Numbered from the stretch's first letter, positions 16,918-27,678 are shown. The stretch: DNA of 64,000 nucleotides from Citrobacter freundii ATCC 8090 = MTCC 1658 = NBRC 12681 (GCF_011064845.1 NZ_CP049015.1:3286001-3350000); one strand, 5' to 3'. Made by a program: numbers and translations. The notes: generated by a model from the sequence alone, not told the origin.

Positions 16918-19764
16918 TTATTCCCGCGCCTTCCTCACCCTTTCCGCATAGACCGTCAGCGTTTGCTTCAATACATCCAACGTCACCGGCTTAGACAGAC
17001 AGCTATCCATACCCGATTCCAGGCAACGCTGCTTCTCTTCGGCCAGCGCGTTGGCCGTCACGCCGACAACCGGCAGCGTTAACCCTAACTGGCGGATACG
17101 CTGGGTCAGGCGATAACCATCCATGTTTGGCATGTTGACGTCACTCAGCACAATGTCGATATGATTTTTGCTGAGCACATTGAGCGCATCCACACCGTCA
17201 TTCGCGGTTTTACACTGATATCCCAACGATCCCAATTGATCGGCCAGTAAGCGCCGGTTTATAGGATGATCGTCAACAACCAGGATCATCATGTCATCGT
17301 TCGTCGCACCGGCTTTATCCGGGGTTGGCAGCGCCGTGGAGAGCTCTTCCCCCCCCAACTCTACACTGTAGATATGTGCCAACAGCGCAGGCAGTTCGTG
17401 CGGTGACGCCACGCTGTGTACCCATTCTCCAGGCTCTCTTTCCAGCGGAATGCCAATATGTCGGCGGCAGAAAATCACCGCTGCTCGCCCCTGCCAGGCC
17501 TGTTCCAGCACATCGTCGGCCACCAACAGGTCATCCGCATCGGGCTGTTGTCCCTCATACCGCAACACCGTCATCCCAGTACGCGTCAGGCTGGATTCGA
17601 GAAAGTGGTACAGTGACGCATTACGTACTGCCAGCCAGCAACGCGTGCCAGCCAATCCTTCAACACCCTTTTTCAGCGGATACTGTGCGCCATAAAGCGG
17701 AATACGCAGCGTAAACTGGCTCCCCATTCCCGGCTCGGAATCGACGGAAATATCCCCATCCATCATGCTGATCAGTTTTTCACAGATCGCCAAACCAAGT
17801 CCCGTTCCCTGGAAATTACGCTGTACGCCAGTCCCCACTTGGAAGAAAGGATCGAACAACCGAACCACCTCTTTGGCAGGGATCCCTACACCAGTATCAC
17901 GCACTCGAATGCTCAGGTAGTCGCCGCTGCACTGCACGTGCAACACAATACAACCGGTATCGGTAAACTTGATTGCGTTACTCAGTAGATTAGAAATCAC
18001 CTGTTGTAAACGCATCGGATCGCCATTCAGCGCCACAGGCACATCCGGATCGATAAAGCAGTACAACCCCAACTGCTTGCGGACCACCAGCGGCAAATAG
18101 TTAGCCGTAATATGGTTCATGACTTCACGCGGTGAAAACTCTCGCGGTTCAATCTTCAGCTGTTCAGATTCAATCTTTGAGAAGTCGAGAATATCGCTGA
18201 TAATTTTCAGCAGCAGGCTGGAAGAGTTATTCATCGCCGTTACCAGACGATCCACCCCACTCGGTAACTCTTTGGTTTGCAACAAATCAAGGTTACCGAT
18301 AATGCCATACAGCGGTGTACGTAGCTCATGGCTCACCGTCGCAAGGAACATTGATTTTGACTGGCTAGCCTGTTCCGCCGCCTGTGCCATCTCCTGCAAC
18401 GACTCTTCCATTTTAACGCGCGCACTGACATCAACAAGGACACAAATTGCCACGTTTTCATTACGATAGCGCGAGTGTACAAAGCTGATTTGCAGATTGG
18501 TATTGTTGCTGGTCAGCACATCAACAAAATTGACCTGTTGGCCGCAAATAATTTGCGTTAACCGCTGACGGTCTTCATGCGTCAGCATGTTCAGATAGGT
18601 GTGCGCCAGTTCGTTACTCAGGATATTAATGCCATCCATCGTGCGTAGAATACAAATACCTACCGGCGCAGAAGCCACGATTTTACGGTTAAACTGCTCA
18701 TGTTCTTCCAGCCGCTGAGCATCACTTTCCGCTGGAATAAAAATGCGCCGTTCATACATGCGCGTGAGCATAAACAATGCCGCCCCGACCAGCACGTTCA
18801 GCAATATAGCGTTCAGGATCATCATGCGGATCCGCTCCAGCACCAGGTCGACAGGAACGGAGTACACGATGCTCAGGGAGGACGGAGGCAGATTTTTCTT
18901 CAGTACCAGCTCGCGGAAACCTGGCGTGTAACCAAACCAGGAGCGCTCCTGCATCCAGTGGGGCTCAGCCTTAATATTCCCTTCAGGGCCGGTGAGAGAA
19001 ATTAGCGCATGGCCATTTTCGTCGAGGATGGTCACGCCCATCGGTAAACTACCCGGTGTGAAGAAATTCTCCATGCGAATAGGCTGCTCTACGCCCAACA
19101 GCGCCTGGAGACGATTGGCGAGGTAAACCGGCGTCAGTGCATAGAAATACCCTACTCCCGGACGCGGCCCCTGGCTAATCCAGAACAAGTTGTTGCCGTT
19201 TTCTTCTTGCGTAGCATTGCGATACTTAATAATGCGCTCATGCAGAGCCTTCAGGGCCTCGTCTCGTTCGACGGGCATATCACGCAAACCGAAATTGGCC
19301 ATACAGAGGTTGTCGCTGCCGATCAGGAACACTCGATTTAAATCATAAGCGGCGGAAAAGTTGTCGCGCCAGTAGCGCATAAACCATGCCAGTGATTCCA
19401 GGGAACCTCGCCAGGCGTTGCCCATTACGGAACAATCGGAGTCGGCAAACAGCGGCTCAAAATTAGGCACGACGGTTTTATCATCTCGCGCCCGCAACGA
19501 CATCACGCCGTTTTCCGCTGTTAAGCGATTTTCGGCAATATATTTCAGCTCTTTAATCACATCAGAGGTGCGCTGAATGTAACGTTGGGCCTGATCGGAG
19601 CTGAGATTAAGCTCCTGATGGATTTCAGACTCTCGCTGGTGCAGCGCATTCACAATGTAGAACACGGAGGCAAACGCAATCAGACACCAGATAACGAGCG
19701 CCAGCGCTCTGAACAGGTAGCGTGAGACTTTTAGGGTTGAATGAACGGAAGCAAGGTATTTCAA
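16918..19764 (-). CDS. rcsC: RcsC hybrid sensor kinase of the Rcs phosphorelay
   Basis: A 948-residue inner membrane hybrid histidine kinase that senses envelope stress through RcsF/IgaA. It has two membrane segments (about residues 20-40 and 310-335) around a periplasmic domain. A histidine kinase core follows with the H-box LATVSHELRTPLYG (His near 478), N-box LLSNAIKFTDTG and G-boxes. After a linker domain comes a C-terminal receiver with the phospho-acceptor in LSDVNMPNMDG (Asp near 874). The start codon is TTG at 19764-19762, giving MKYLASVHS. It is transcribed opposite to rcsDB. Confidence 0.96.
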   Translation of the reverse strand: MKYLASVHSTLKVSRYLFRALALVIWCLIAFASVFYIVNALHQRESEIHQELNLSSDQAQRYIQRTSDVIKELKYIAENRLTAENGVMSLRARDDKTVVPNFEPLFADSDCSVMGNAWRGSLESLAWFMRYWRDNFSAAYDLNRVFLIGSDNLCMANFGLRDMPVERDEALKALHERIIKYRNATQEENGNNLFWISQGPRPGVGYFYALTPVYLANRLQALLGVEQPIRMENFFTPGSLPMGVTILDENGHALISLTGPEGNIKAEPHWMQERSWFGYTPGFRELVLKKNLPPSSLSIVYSVPVDLVLERIRMMILNAILLNVLVGAALFMLTRMYERRIFIPAESDAQRLEEHEQFNRKIVASAPVGICILRTMDGINILSNELAHTYLNMLTHEDRQRLTQIICGQQVNFVDVLTSNNTNLQISFVHSRYRNENVAICVLVDVSARVKMEESLQEMAQAAEQASQSKSMFLATVSHELRTPLYGIIGNLDLLQTKELPSGVDRLVTAMNNSSSLLLKIISDILDFSKIESEQLKIEPREFSPREVMNHITANYLPLVVRKQLGLYCFIDPDVPVALNGDPMRLQQVISNLLSNAIKFTDTGCIVLHVQCSGDYLSIRVRDTGVGIPAKEVVRLFDPFFQVGTGVQRNFQGTGLGLAICEKLISMMDGDISVDSEPGMGSQFTLRIPLYGAQYPLKKGVEGLAGTRCWLAVRNASLYHFLESSLTRTGMTVLRYEGQQPDADDLLVADDVLEQAWQGRAAVIFCRRHIGIPLEREPGEWVHSVASPHELPALLAHIYSVELGGEELSTALPTPDKAGATNDDMMILVVDDHPINRRLLADQLGSLGYQCKTANDGVDALNVLSKNHIDIVLSDVNMPNMDGYRLTQRIRQLGLTLPVVGVTANALAEEKQRCLESGMDSCLSKPVTLDVLKQTLTVYAERVRKARE

Positions 19765-19846
19765 AGGGGCGAAGCTCCGCCTCAGGGCATTAATAGAGTG
19801 TGGTTAAGGTAGCGGTAAATGTCTTTTGTCGCAATGCCATTAAAAA

Positions 19847-19870
19847 AAGGGCCGGAGTTCTCCGGCCCTT
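19847..19870 (-). terminator. gyrA terminator
   Basis: An 11-base perfect stem AAGGGCCGGAG/CTCCGGCCCTT just after the gyrA stop is followed on the minus strand by a T run. It separates gyrA from rcsC, which starts 82 bases further on. Confidence 0.92.
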
Positions 19871-19885
19871 CTTATTACGATTTAA

Positions 19886-22522
19886 TTACTCTTCAGCGTC
19901 ATCCGCTGCATCATCATCGCTTTCCGCTTCAGGCGCGATATCCTCGTCACCTTCAGCTGCACTTCCGTCGATGGAGTCGAGCTCTTCATCATCAACCGGT
20001 TCAGCAACGCGTTGCAGACCCACAACGTTTTCGTCTTCCGCAGTACGGATAAGGATAACACCCTGGGTATTACGCCCTACCACGCTGATTTCCGACACGC
20101 GAGTACGTACCAGCGTACCTGCATCGGTGATCATCATAATCTGGTCGGTATCTTCAACCTGTACTGCGCCAACAACGGAGCCATTACGCTCGGTGACTTT
20201 GATGGAGATAACACCCTGCGTACCACGAGACTTGGTTGGGTATTCGCTTTCCGCTGTACGCTTACCGTAACCGTTCTGCGTGACGGTCAGGATTGCCCCT
20301 TCACCGCGTGGAACGATCAGGGAAACAACGGAGTCTTCACCTGCCAGTTTGATCCCGCGAACACCGGTCGCCGTACGACCCATCGCGCGAACTGCGTTCT
20401 CTTTAAAACGCACCACTTTACCGGCAGCAGAGAACAGCATAACTTCGTCATTACCGGACGTCAGATCAACGCCAATCAGTTCGTCGCCTTCGTTCAGGTT
20501 GACGGCGATAATACCGGCAGAACGCGGACGGCTGAATTCGGTCAATGCCGTTTTCTTCACGGTACCGCTGGCGGTTGCCATGAAGACGTTGACGCCCTCT
20601 TCGTACTCGCGTACCGGCAGAATTGCGGTGATACGTTCGTTAGCTTCCAGCGGCAGCAGGTTAACGATTGGACGTCCACGCGCACCACGGCTCGCTTCCG
20701 GCAGTTGATAAACCTTCATCCAGTACAGACGACCACGGCTGGAGAAGCAGAGGATCGTGTCATGGGTGTTGGCCACCAGCAGGCGGTCGATAAAGTCTTC
20801 TTCTTTAATGCGTGCTGCAGATTTGCCTTTACCGCCACGACGCTGCGCTTCGTAATCGGTTAACGGCTGATATTTCACGTAGCCCTGATGAGACAAGGTC
20901 ACGACAACATCTTCCTGGTTAATCAGATCTTCGATGTTGATGTCAGCGCTGTTCGCGGTAATTTCGGTCCGACGCGCGTCGCCGAACTGTTCACGAATCA
21001 GCTCCATCTCTTCACGGATAACTTCCATCAGACGATCTGCGCTGCCCAGAATGTGCAGCAGTTCAGCGATCTGTTCCAGCAGCTCTTTGTATTCGTCGAG
21101 CAGTTTTTCGTGCTCAAGGCCGGTCAGTTTCTGCAAACGCAGATCCAGAATAGCCTGAGCCTGCTGTTCAGTCAGGTAGTACTGACCGTCACGCACGCCA
21201 AATTCCGGCTCCAGCCACTCAGGGCGCGCGGCGTCATCACCAGCACGTTCCAGCATGGCGGAAACGTTGCCCAGTTCCCACGAACGCGCAACCAGCGCGG
21301 CTTTCGCTTCTGCCGGGGTCGGCGCACGGCGGATCAGTTCGATGATCGGATCGATGTTCGCCAGCGCAATCGCCAGCGCTTCAAGGATGTGCGCACGGTC
21401 GCGGGCTTTACGCAGTTCAAAGATAGTACGACGAGTTACGACTTCACGGCGGTGACGTACGAACGCGGCAATAATATCTTTCAGGTTCATGATCTTCGGC
21501 TGGCCATGGTGCAATGCAACCATGTTGATACCGAAGGAAACCTGCAATTGGGTCTGGGAGTAAAGGTTGTTCAGAACCACTTCCCCGACCGCATCGCGTT
21601 TCACTTCAATCACGATGCGCATACCGTCTTTGTCAGACTCGTCACGCAGCGCGCTGATGCCTTCTACGCGTTTGTCTTTTACCAGTTCGGCGATTTTCTC
21701 AATCAGGCGCGCTTTGTTTACCTGATACGGAATTTCGTGGACGATGATGGTTTCACGACCCGTTTTGGCATCCGCTTCGACTTCCGCGCGTGCGCGAATG
21801 TACACTTTGCCACGGCCGGTACGGTAGGCTTCTTCGATACCACGACGACCGTTGATGATCGCTGCAGTCGGGAAGTCCGGACCCGGAATATGTTCCATCA
21901 GCCCTTCAATGCTGATGTCTTCATCGTCAATATATGCCAGACAGCCGTTGATCACTTCAGTCAGGTTGTGCGGCGGAATGTTGGTCGCCATACCTACCGC
22001 GATACCGGACGAACCGTTCACCAGCAGGTTAGGAATTTTGGTCGGCATGACGTCAGGAATTTGTTCGGTGCCGTCGTAGTTATCGACGAAATCAACCGTT
22101 TCTTTTTCCAGGTCAGCCATCAGCTCATGGGCGATTTTCGACATACGGATTTCCGTATAACGCATCGCCGCTGCGGAGTCGCCATCGACAGAACCAAAGT
22201 TACCCTGACCATCTACCAGCATGTAACGCAAGGAGAATGGCTGCGCCATACGAACAATGGTGTCGTAAACGGCGGTATCACCATGAGGGTGGTATTTACC
22301 GATTACGTCACCAACGACACGGGCAGATTTTTTATAGGCTTTATTCCAGTCGTTGCCCAATACGTTCATGGCGTAAAGTACGCGACGGTGAACCGGCTTC
22401 AGGCCATCTCGGACGTCTGGCAGCGCACGGCCAACAATGACCGACATCGCATAATCCAGATAGGAGCTCTTCAGCTCTTCCTCAATGTTGACCGGTGTAA
22501 TTTCTCTCGCAAGGTCGCTCAT
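19886..22522 (-). CDS. gyrA: DNA gyrase subunit A
   Basis: An 878-residue subunit of the type II topoisomerase that introduces negative supercoils. The catalytic tyrosine is Tyr122 ([11 protein letters not shown]). The quinolone-resistance region reads HGDTAVYD, so position 83 is threonine and position 87 aspartate. The C-terminal domain has the GyrA box QRRGGKG and repeated beta-pinwheel blades, then an acidic tail rich in D and E that is three residues longer than in E. coli. It is divergent from ubiG and monocistronic. Confidence 0.98.
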   Translation of the reverse strand: MSDLAREITPVNIEEELKSSYLDYAMSVIVGRALPDVRDGLKPVHRRVLYAMNVLGNDWNKAYKKSARVVGDVIGKYHPHGDTAVYDTIVRMAQPFSLRYMLVDGQGNFGSVDGDSAAAMRYTEIRMSKIAHELMADLEKETVDFVDNYDGTEQIPDVMPTKIPNLLVNGSSGIAVGMATNIPPHNLTEVINGCLAYIDDEDISIEGLMEHIPGPDFPTAAIINGRRGIEEAYRTGRGKVYIRARAEVEADAKTGRETIIVHEIPYQVNKARLIEKIAELVKDKRVEGISALRDESDKDGMRIVIEVKRDAVGEVVLNNLYSQTQLQVSFGINMVALHHGQPKIMNLKDIIAAFVRHRREVVTRRTIFELRKARDRAHILEALAIALANIDPIIELIRRAPTPAEAKAALVARSWELGNVSAMLERAGDDAARPEWLEPEFGVRDGQYYLTEQQAQAILDLRLQKLTGLEHEKLLDEYKELLEQIAELLHILGSADRLMEVIREEMELIREQFGDARRTEITANSADINIEDLINQEDVVVTLSHQGYVKYQPLTDYEAQRRGGKGKSAARIKEEDFIDRLLVANTHDTILCFSSRGRLYWMKVYQLPEASRGARGRPIVNLLPLEANERITAILPVREYEEGVNVFMATASGTVKKTALTEFSRPRSAGIIAVNLNEGDELIGVDLTSGNDEVMLFSAAGKVVRFKENAVRAMGRTATGVRGIKLAGEDSVVSLIVPRGEGAILTVTQNGYGKRTAESEYPTKSRGTQGVISIKVTERNGSVVGAVQVEDTDQIMMITDAGTLVRTRVSEISVVGRNTQGVILIRTAEDENVVGLQRVAEPVDDEELDSIDGSAAEGDEDIAPEAESDDDAADDAEE

Positions 22523-22680
22523 CTAACCGCTATCCCTCTACTGTATCCCGGATTCAAAGGTCGCAAATTATAACACATACGTGAAGATTCAGGTAAATGG
22601 ATTCCCCCTGACAGAGGCTTTATTCATCCCGTCAGGCTGATATACTCATTTGCATCGCAAATTTAGGAGTAGAAGCCCCA

Positions 22681-23409
22681 ATGAATGCCGAAAAACCCCC
22701 GGTTACTCACAACGTTGACCATGAAGAAATTGCCAAGTTTGAAGCAGTCGCGTCACGCTGGTGGGATCTTGAGGGTGAATTTAAGCCACTGCACCGTATT
22801 AACCCGCTGCGTCTGGGCTACATTACTGAACGCTCAGGCGGCCTGTTTGGTAAAAAGGTTCTCGACGTCGGCTGCGGCGGCGGCATTCTGGCGGAAAGCA
22901 TGGCGCGCGAAGGCGCAACCGTCACCGGGCTGGACATGGGCTTTGAACCGTTACAGGTCGCAAAACTGCATGCGCTGGAGAGCGGCATCCAGGTGGAGTA
23001 CGTACAAGAAACTGTCGAAGAACATGCGGATAAGCATGCGCATCAGTATGACGTTGTGACCTGCATGGAAATGCTGGAGCACGTACCAGATCCGCAGTCG
23101 GTGGTCAGGGCCTGCGCCAGGCTGGTTAAACCGGGCGGCGAAGTCTTTTTTTCCACGCTTAACCGCAACGGCAAATCCTGGCTGATGGCGGTGGTCGGAG
23201 CAGAATATATTCTGCGGATGGTGCCGAAAGGCACGCATGATGTGAAAAAATTTATTAAGCCGGCAGAGTTATTACAGTGGGTAGATCAGACCGTGCTGAA
23301 AGAGCGTCATATGACCGGCCTGCACTACAACCCCATCACCAACACCTTCAAACTCGGTCCGGGCGTTGATGTGAACTATATGGTGCATACCACCGCCAAA
23401 AGCGAATAA
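22681..23409 (+). CDS. ubiG: UbiG, O-methyltransferase of ubiquinone synthesis
   Basis: A 242-residue SAM-dependent enzyme that performs both O-methylations in ubiquinone synthesis. SAM motif I is [16 protein letters not shown] (about residues 60-75), followed by the acidic loop in GLDMGFEPL and the post-motif [12 protein letters not shown]. Length agrees with E. coli UbiG (240). Its promoter is in the 158-base gap shared with gyrA. The gene is monocistronic; an inverted repeat CCAGCGT/ACGCTGG just after the stop (23411-23437) could end transcription. Confidence 0.97.
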   Translation: MNAEKPPVTHNVDHEEIAKFEAVASRWWDLEGEFKPLHRINPLRLGYITERSGGLFGKKVLDVGCGGGILAESMAREGATVTGLDMGFEPLQVAKLHALESGIQVEYVQETVEEHADKHAHQYDVVTCMEMLEHVPDPQSVVRACARLVKPGGEVFFSTLNRNGKSWLMAVVGAEYILRMVPKGTHDVKKFIKPAELLQWVDQTVLKERHMTGLHYNPITNTFKLGPGVDVNYMVHTTAKSE

Positions 23410-23441
23410 ACCAGCGTTCATGGCCTTATGACGCTGGATTG

Positions 23442-23525
23442 TAGGCCGGATAAAGCGCGCCAGCGCCGCCATCCGGCACGACTCCGGGCTTTAACGCCTG
23501 ATGGCGCTTCGCTTATCAGGCCTAC
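23442..23525. repeat. REP pair downstream of ubiG
   Basis: Units GGCCGGATAAAGCGCGCCAG...CATCCGGC (23444-23477) and GCCTGATGGCGCTTCGC...TTATCAGGCC (23496-23522) lie in opposite orientation in the first part of the 488-base ubiG-nrdA gap. The stretch between here and the nrdA control region (about 23530-23765) is AT-rich with no gene that I can support. Confidence 0.88.
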
Positions 23526-23769
23526 GTTATTACGCATCGCCTACCAATCCTGAGTAGTACCGGTACAGCAATTTTTGCGCCAGATCATAAGAACTTTCCT
23601 TACCTTAGATGAAGAAATCAGCACTCGATCAAAATTTCTATTTTTTTTCTCAATTATTGACATCCCCGCCAGGCCTTATAAGACGCGCACTTAGCGATTC
23701 TCACCCTTTTGCAACCTCAATTTAACCTCAAAATCAACTCTTGTGCTGAAAAGAATCCCTACTAGAATA

Positions 23770-23817
23770 CTCACCATATAGCGTCTATTTTATCAAACAA
23801 CCCCTACATATAGTATT
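23770..23817 (+). promoter_or_regulatory. Putative NrdR boxes of the nrdAB promoter
   Basis: Two similar elements centred on the shared core CATATAG lie at about 23770-23785 and 23802-23817, exactly 32 bases apart. This three-helical-turn spacing is how paired boxes for the ribonucleotide-sensing repressor NrdR are arranged upstream of nrd operons. The exact box edges are inferred. Confidence 0.6.
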
Positions 23818-23855
23818 TATCCACAGACTTAGTCACAACATGACTCTGTGGATAA
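23817..23855 (+). promoter_or_regulatory. Two inverted DnaA boxes upstream of nrdA
   Basis: TTATCCACA at 23817-23825 and its exact reverse complement TGTGGATAA at 23847-23855 are both perfect consensus DnaA boxes. Paired DnaA boxes upstream of nrdA are known in E. coli and couple ribonucleotide reductase expression to replication initiation. Confidence 0.85.
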
Positions 23856-23897
23856 TATGGGGGATATTTTTTCTTTCACGGACAGGTAAAAAACCAC

Positions 23898-26183
23898 ATG
23901 AATCAGAGTCTGCTGGTGACAAAGCGTGATGGTAGTACAGAGCGCATCAATCTCGACAAAATCCACCGAGTTCTGGATTGGGCGGCAGAAGGACTGAATA
24001 ACGTATCGATCTCTCAGGTCGAGCTGCGCTCCCACATTCAGTTTTATGACGGTATCAAGACCTCCGATATCCATGAAACAATCATCAAAGCTGCCGCCGA
24101 CCTGATCTCCCGCGAAGCGCCGGATTATCAGTATCTGGCCGCCCGTCTGGCGATTTTCCATCTGCGCAAAAAAGCCTACGGCGAGTTTGAACCACCAAAA
24201 CTTTTTGACCATGTCGTGAAAATGGTTGAAATGGGCAAATACGACAATCATCTGCTGGAAGACTACACGGAAGAAGAGTTCAAGCAGATGGACTCGTTCA
24301 TCGTACACGATCGTGATATGACCTTCTCCTACGCTGCGGTGAAGCAGTTAGAAGGCAAATATCTAGTGCAAAACCGTGTTACCGGTGAGATCTATGAAAG
24401 CGCACAGTTCCTCTACATTCTGGTAGCAGCCTGCCTGTTTTCTAACTATCCGCGTGAAACACGTCTGCAATATGTAAAACGTTTCTACGACGCCGTTTCT
24501 ACGTTCAAAATCTCGCTGCCGACGCCGATTATGTCCGGCGTGCGTACCCCAACGCGTCAGTTCAGCTCCTGCGTTCTGATCGAGTGCGGCGACAGCCTTG
24601 ACTCCATCAACGCAACCTCCAGCGCGATTGTAAAATACGTTTCTCAGCGTGCCGGTATCGGCATTAACGCCGGTCGCATCCGTGCGCTGGGTAGCCCGAT
24701 TCGCGGCGGTGAAGCGTTCCACACCGGTTGTATTCCGTTCTACAAGCATTTCCAGACTGCGGTTAAATCCTGCTCTCAGGGTGGCGTACGCGGCGGTGCA
24801 GCCACGCTGTTCTACCCAATGTGGCACCTGGAAGTTGAAAGCTTGCTGGTCCTGAAAAACAACCGTGGCGTCGAAGGCAACCGCGTTCGTCACATGGACT
24901 ACGGCGTACAGATCAACAAACTGATGTACACCCGTTTGCTGAAAGGCGGCGACATCACCCTGTTTAGCCCGTCCGACGTCCCGGGTCTGTATGACGCGTT
25001 CTTCGCCGATCAGGATGAGTTCGAACGTCTGTACACCCAATATGAAAACGACGACAGCATCCGCAAACAGCGCGTGAAAGCGGTTGAGCTGTTCTCACTG
25101 ATGATGCAGGAACGTGCCTCTACTGGTCGTATCTATATTCAGAACGTTGACCACTGCAACACCCATAGCCCGTTTGATCCGGTTGTCGCGCCGGTACGCC
25201 AGTCCAACCTGTGCCTGGAAATCGCCCTGCCGACCAAACCGCTGACCGACGTTAACGATGAAAACGGCGAAATTGCGCTGTGTACGCTGTCCGCATTTAA
25301 CCTGGGCGCTATCGAAAGTCTGGACGAACTGGAAGAGCTGGCCGTACTGGCGGTACGTGCGTTGGATGCGCTGCTCGATTACCAGGATTATCCGATTCCG
25401 GCCGCCAAACGCGGTGCGATGGGGCGTCGTACGCTGGGTATTGGCGTTATCAACTATGCCTACTGGCTGGCGAAAAACGGTAAACGCTACTCTGACGGCA
25501 GCGCCAATAACCTGACTCACAAAACCTTTGAAGCGATTCAGTATTACCTGCTGAAAGCGTCTAACGAGCTGGCGAAAGAGCAAGGCGCATGCCCGTGGTT
25601 TAACGAAACCACCTATGCGAAAGGCATTCTGCCGATCGATACCTATAAAAAAGACCTGGATGCTATCGTCAGCGAATCCCTGCATTACAACTGGGAAAGC
25701 CTGCGCGAATCAATTAAAACTCACGGTCTGCGTAACTCCACGCTCTCCGCTCTGATGCCGTCCGAGACCTCTTCGCAGATCTCCAACGCCACCAACGGTA
25801 TTGAACCACCACGCGGTTACGTGAGCATCAAAGCATCGAAAGATGGAATTCTGCGTCAGGTCGTGCCGGACTACGAACACCTGCACGACGCATATGAACT
25901 GCTGTGGGAAATGCCGAACAACGACGGCTACCTGCAGCTGGTAGGTATCATGCAGAAATTTATCGATCAGTCGATTTCTGCCAACACCAACTACGATCCG
26001 TCGCGCTTCCCGTCCGGAAAAGTACCGATGCAGCAGTTGCTGAAAGACCTGCTCACCGCCTACAAATTTGGTGTCAAAACGCTGTATTATCAGAACACCC
26101 GTGACGGTGCGGAAGACTCTCAGGACGATCTGGTACCGTCCATTCAGGACGATGGCTGCGAAAGCGGCGCATGTAAGATTTAA
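23898..26183 (+). CDS. nrdA: Class Ia ribonucleotide reductase alpha subunit
   Basis: A 761-residue catalytic subunit that reduces ribonucleoside diphosphates to deoxyribonucleotides, the same length as in E. coli. The N-terminal ATP cone (MNQSLLVTKRDGSTERINLDK) senses dATP. Active-site cysteines occur in FSSCVLIECGDS (Cys225) and in the NLCLEIALP and LCTLSAFNLG segments. The C-terminal swinging pair is GCESGACKI. It leads the nrdA-nrdB-yfaE operon. Expected control: DnaA and NrdR boxes upstream, allosteric control by ATP/dATP. Confidence 0.98.
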   Translation: MNQSLLVTKRDGSTERINLDKIHRVLDWAAEGLNNVSISQVELRSHIQFYDGIKTSDIHETIIKAAADLISREAPDYQYLAARLAIFHLRKKAYGEFEPPKLFDHVVKMVEMGKYDNHLLEDYTEEEFKQMDSFIVHDRDMTFSYAAVKQLEGKYLVQNRVTGEIYESAQFLYILVAACLFSNYPRETRLQYVKRFYDAVSTFKISLPTPIMSGVRTPTRQFSSCVLIECGDSLDSINATSSAIVKYVSQRAGIGINAGRIRALGSPIRGGEAFHTGCIPFYKHFQTAVKSCSQGGVRGGAATLFYPMWHLEVESLLVLKNNRGVEGNRVRHMDYGVQINKLMYTRLLKGGDITLFSPSDVPGLYDAFFADQDEFERLYTQYENDDSIRKQRVKAVELFSLMMQERASTGRIYIQNVDHCNTHSPFDPVVAPVRQSNLCLEIALPTKPLTDVNDENGEIALCTLSAFNLGAIESLDELEELAVLAVRALDALLDYQDYPIPAAKRGAMGRRTLGIGVINYAYWLAKNGKRYSDGSANNLTHKTFEAIQYYLLKASNELAKEQGACPWFNETTYAKGILPIDTYKKDLDAIVSESLHYNWESLRESIKTHGLRNSTLSALMPSETSSQISNATNGIEPPRGYVSIKASKDGILRQVVPDYEHLHDAYELLWEMPNNDGYLQLVGIMQKFIDQSISANTNYDPSRFPSGKVPMQQLLKDLLTAYKFGVKTLYYQNTRDGAEDSQDDLVPSIQDDGCESGACKI

Positions 26184-26189
26184 TCTTTT

Positions 26190-26267
26190 GCCGGGTGGCG
26201 TAGCGCTTACCCGGCCTACAAATTAATTCGCGGTATTGTAGGCCGGATAAGCAAAGCGCATCCGGCA
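26190..26267. repeat. REP pair between nrdA and nrdB
   Basis: Units GCCGGGTGGCGTAGCGC...TTACCCGGCC (26190-26216) and GGCCGGATAAGCAAAGCGC...CCGGC (26241-26266) fill most of the 110-base spacer inside the operon. A transcribed BIME here may modulate the relative stability of nrdA and nrdB message. Confidence 0.88.
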
Positions 26268-26293
26268 GTACATTCCAGACAGGATTCTCATCA

Positions 26294-27424
26294 ATGGCAT
26301 ACACCACTTTTTCACAGACGAAAAATGATCAGCTTCTGGAACCGATGTTCTTCGGCCAGCCGGTGAACGTCGCCCGCTACGATCAGCAAAAATATGACAT
26401 CTTTGAAAAACTGATCGAAAAGCAGCTCTCTTTCTTCTGGCGTCCGGAAGAGGTCGATGTTTCTCGCGATCGTATCGATTTCCAGGCATTGCCGGAACAT
26501 GAAAAACATATCTTCATCAGCAACCTGAAGTATCAGACGCTGCTGGACTCCATTCAGGGACGTAGTCCAAACGTCGCGCTGCTGCCGTTAATCTCGATCC
26601 CTGAACTGGAAACCTGGGTGGAAACGTGGGCGTTTTCTGAAACAATCCATTCCCGCTCCTACACCCATATTATTCGCAATATCGTTAACGATCCGGCGGT
26701 GGTGTTTGACGATATCGTCACTAATGAGCAAATCCAGAAACGCGCAGAAGGTATTTCCAGCTACTACGACGAATTGATCGAGATGACCAGCTACTGGCAT
26801 TTGCTCGGTGAAGGTACGCATACCGTTAATGGCAAAACGGTTGTCGTAAACCTGCGTGAGCTGAAGAAGAAGCTGTATCTGTGCCTGATGAGCGTCAACG
26901 CGCTGGAAGCGATCCGCTTTTATGTCAGCTTCGCCTGCTCCTTCGCATTCGCCGAACGTGAACTAATGGAAGGCAACGCGAAAATTATTCGTCTGATCGC
27001 CCGCGACGAAGCCCTGCATCTGACCGGTACTCAGCATATGCTGAACCTTCTGCGCAGCGGTGTAGACGATCCGGAGATGGCGGAAATTGCCGAAGAGTGC
27101 AAACAAGAATGCTACGACCTGTTCGTACAGGCCGCGCTGCAGGAAAAAGAGTGGGCGGACTATCTGTTCCGTGATGGCTCAATGATTGGCCTGAACAAAG
27201 ACATTCTGTGCCAGTACGTTGAGTACATCACCAACATCCGTATGCAGGCTGTCGGACTCGATCTGCCTTTCCAGACCCGCTCTAACCCGATCCCGTGGAT
27301 CAACACCTGGCTGGTGTCTGATAACGTCCAGGTCGCACCGCAGGAAGTGGAAGTCAGCTCTTATCTGGTCGGCCAGATCGATTCGGAAGTTGATACCGAC
27401 GACCTGAGTAACTTCCAGCTCTGA
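26294..27424 (+). CDS. nrdB: Class Ia ribonucleotide reductase beta subunit
   Basis: A 376-residue subunit that carries the di-iron centre and tyrosyl radical. Metal ligands are visible in the [13 protein letters not shown] stretch, which also contains the radical tyrosine (residue 122-123), in [11 protein letters not shown], and in [15 protein letters not shown]. The C-terminal tail [10 protein letters not shown] docks onto NrdA. Its stop shares one base with the yfaE start (TGATG), so yfaE translation is coupled. Confidence 0.98.
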   Translation: MAYTTFSQTKNDQLLEPMFFGQPVNVARYDQQKYDIFEKLIEKQLSFFWRPEEVDVSRDRIDFQALPEHEKHIFISNLKYQTLLDSIQGRSPNVALLPLISIPELETWVETWAFSETIHSRSYTHIIRNIVNDPAVVFDDIVTNEQIQKRAEGISSYYDELIEMTSYWHLLGEGTHTVNGKTVVVNLRELKKKLYLCLMSVNALEAIRFYVSFACSFAFAERELMEGNAKIIRLIARDEALHLTGTQHMLNLLRSGVDDPEMAEIAEECKQECYDLFVQAALQEKEWADYLFRDGSMIGLNKDILCQYVEYITNIRMQAVGLDLPFQTRSNPIPWINTWLVSDNVQVAPQEVEVSSYLVGQIDSEVDTDDLSNFQL

Positions 27425-27678
27425 TGGGCCGAGTGACTTTGCGCATCTCTGGCACACAACTGCTGTGCCAGGATGAACATCCTTCCCTACTTGCCGCACT
27501 CGAGTCGCACGATGTTGAAGTCGAATATCAGTGTCGTGAAGGCTACTGCGGCTCCTGTCGTACCCGCCTGGTGGCGGGACAGGTTGACTGGATTGCCGAA
27601 CCTCTGGCCTTCATTCAACCGGGTGAAATATTGCCCTGCTGTTGCCGGGCAAAAGGCGATATTGAAATAGAGCTGTAA
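27424..27678 (+). CDS. yfaE: YfaE, [2Fe-2S] ferredoxin for NrdB cofactor maintenance
   Basis: An 84-residue plant-type ferredoxin that helps regenerate the diferric-tyrosyl radical cofactor of NrdB. Cluster ligands are CREGYCGSC followed by the fourth cysteine in the PCCCRAKGD segment. Last gene of the nrdAB-yfaE operon. In E. coli K-12 inaA follows; here the next gene is glpQ on the opposite strand after 173 bases. Confidence 0.95.
   Translation: MGRVTLRISGTQLLCQDEHPSLLAALESHDVEVEYQCREGYCGSCRTRLVAGQVDWIAEPLAFIQPGEILPCCCRAKGDIEIEL

Noticed and set aside
20888..22573. A 561-codon open frame on the plus strand opposite gyrA
   Set aside because: It is the antisense of a highly conserved gene with biased codons; the translation is low-complexity, rich in F, R, V and Q, and has no recognisable domain or ribosome site.
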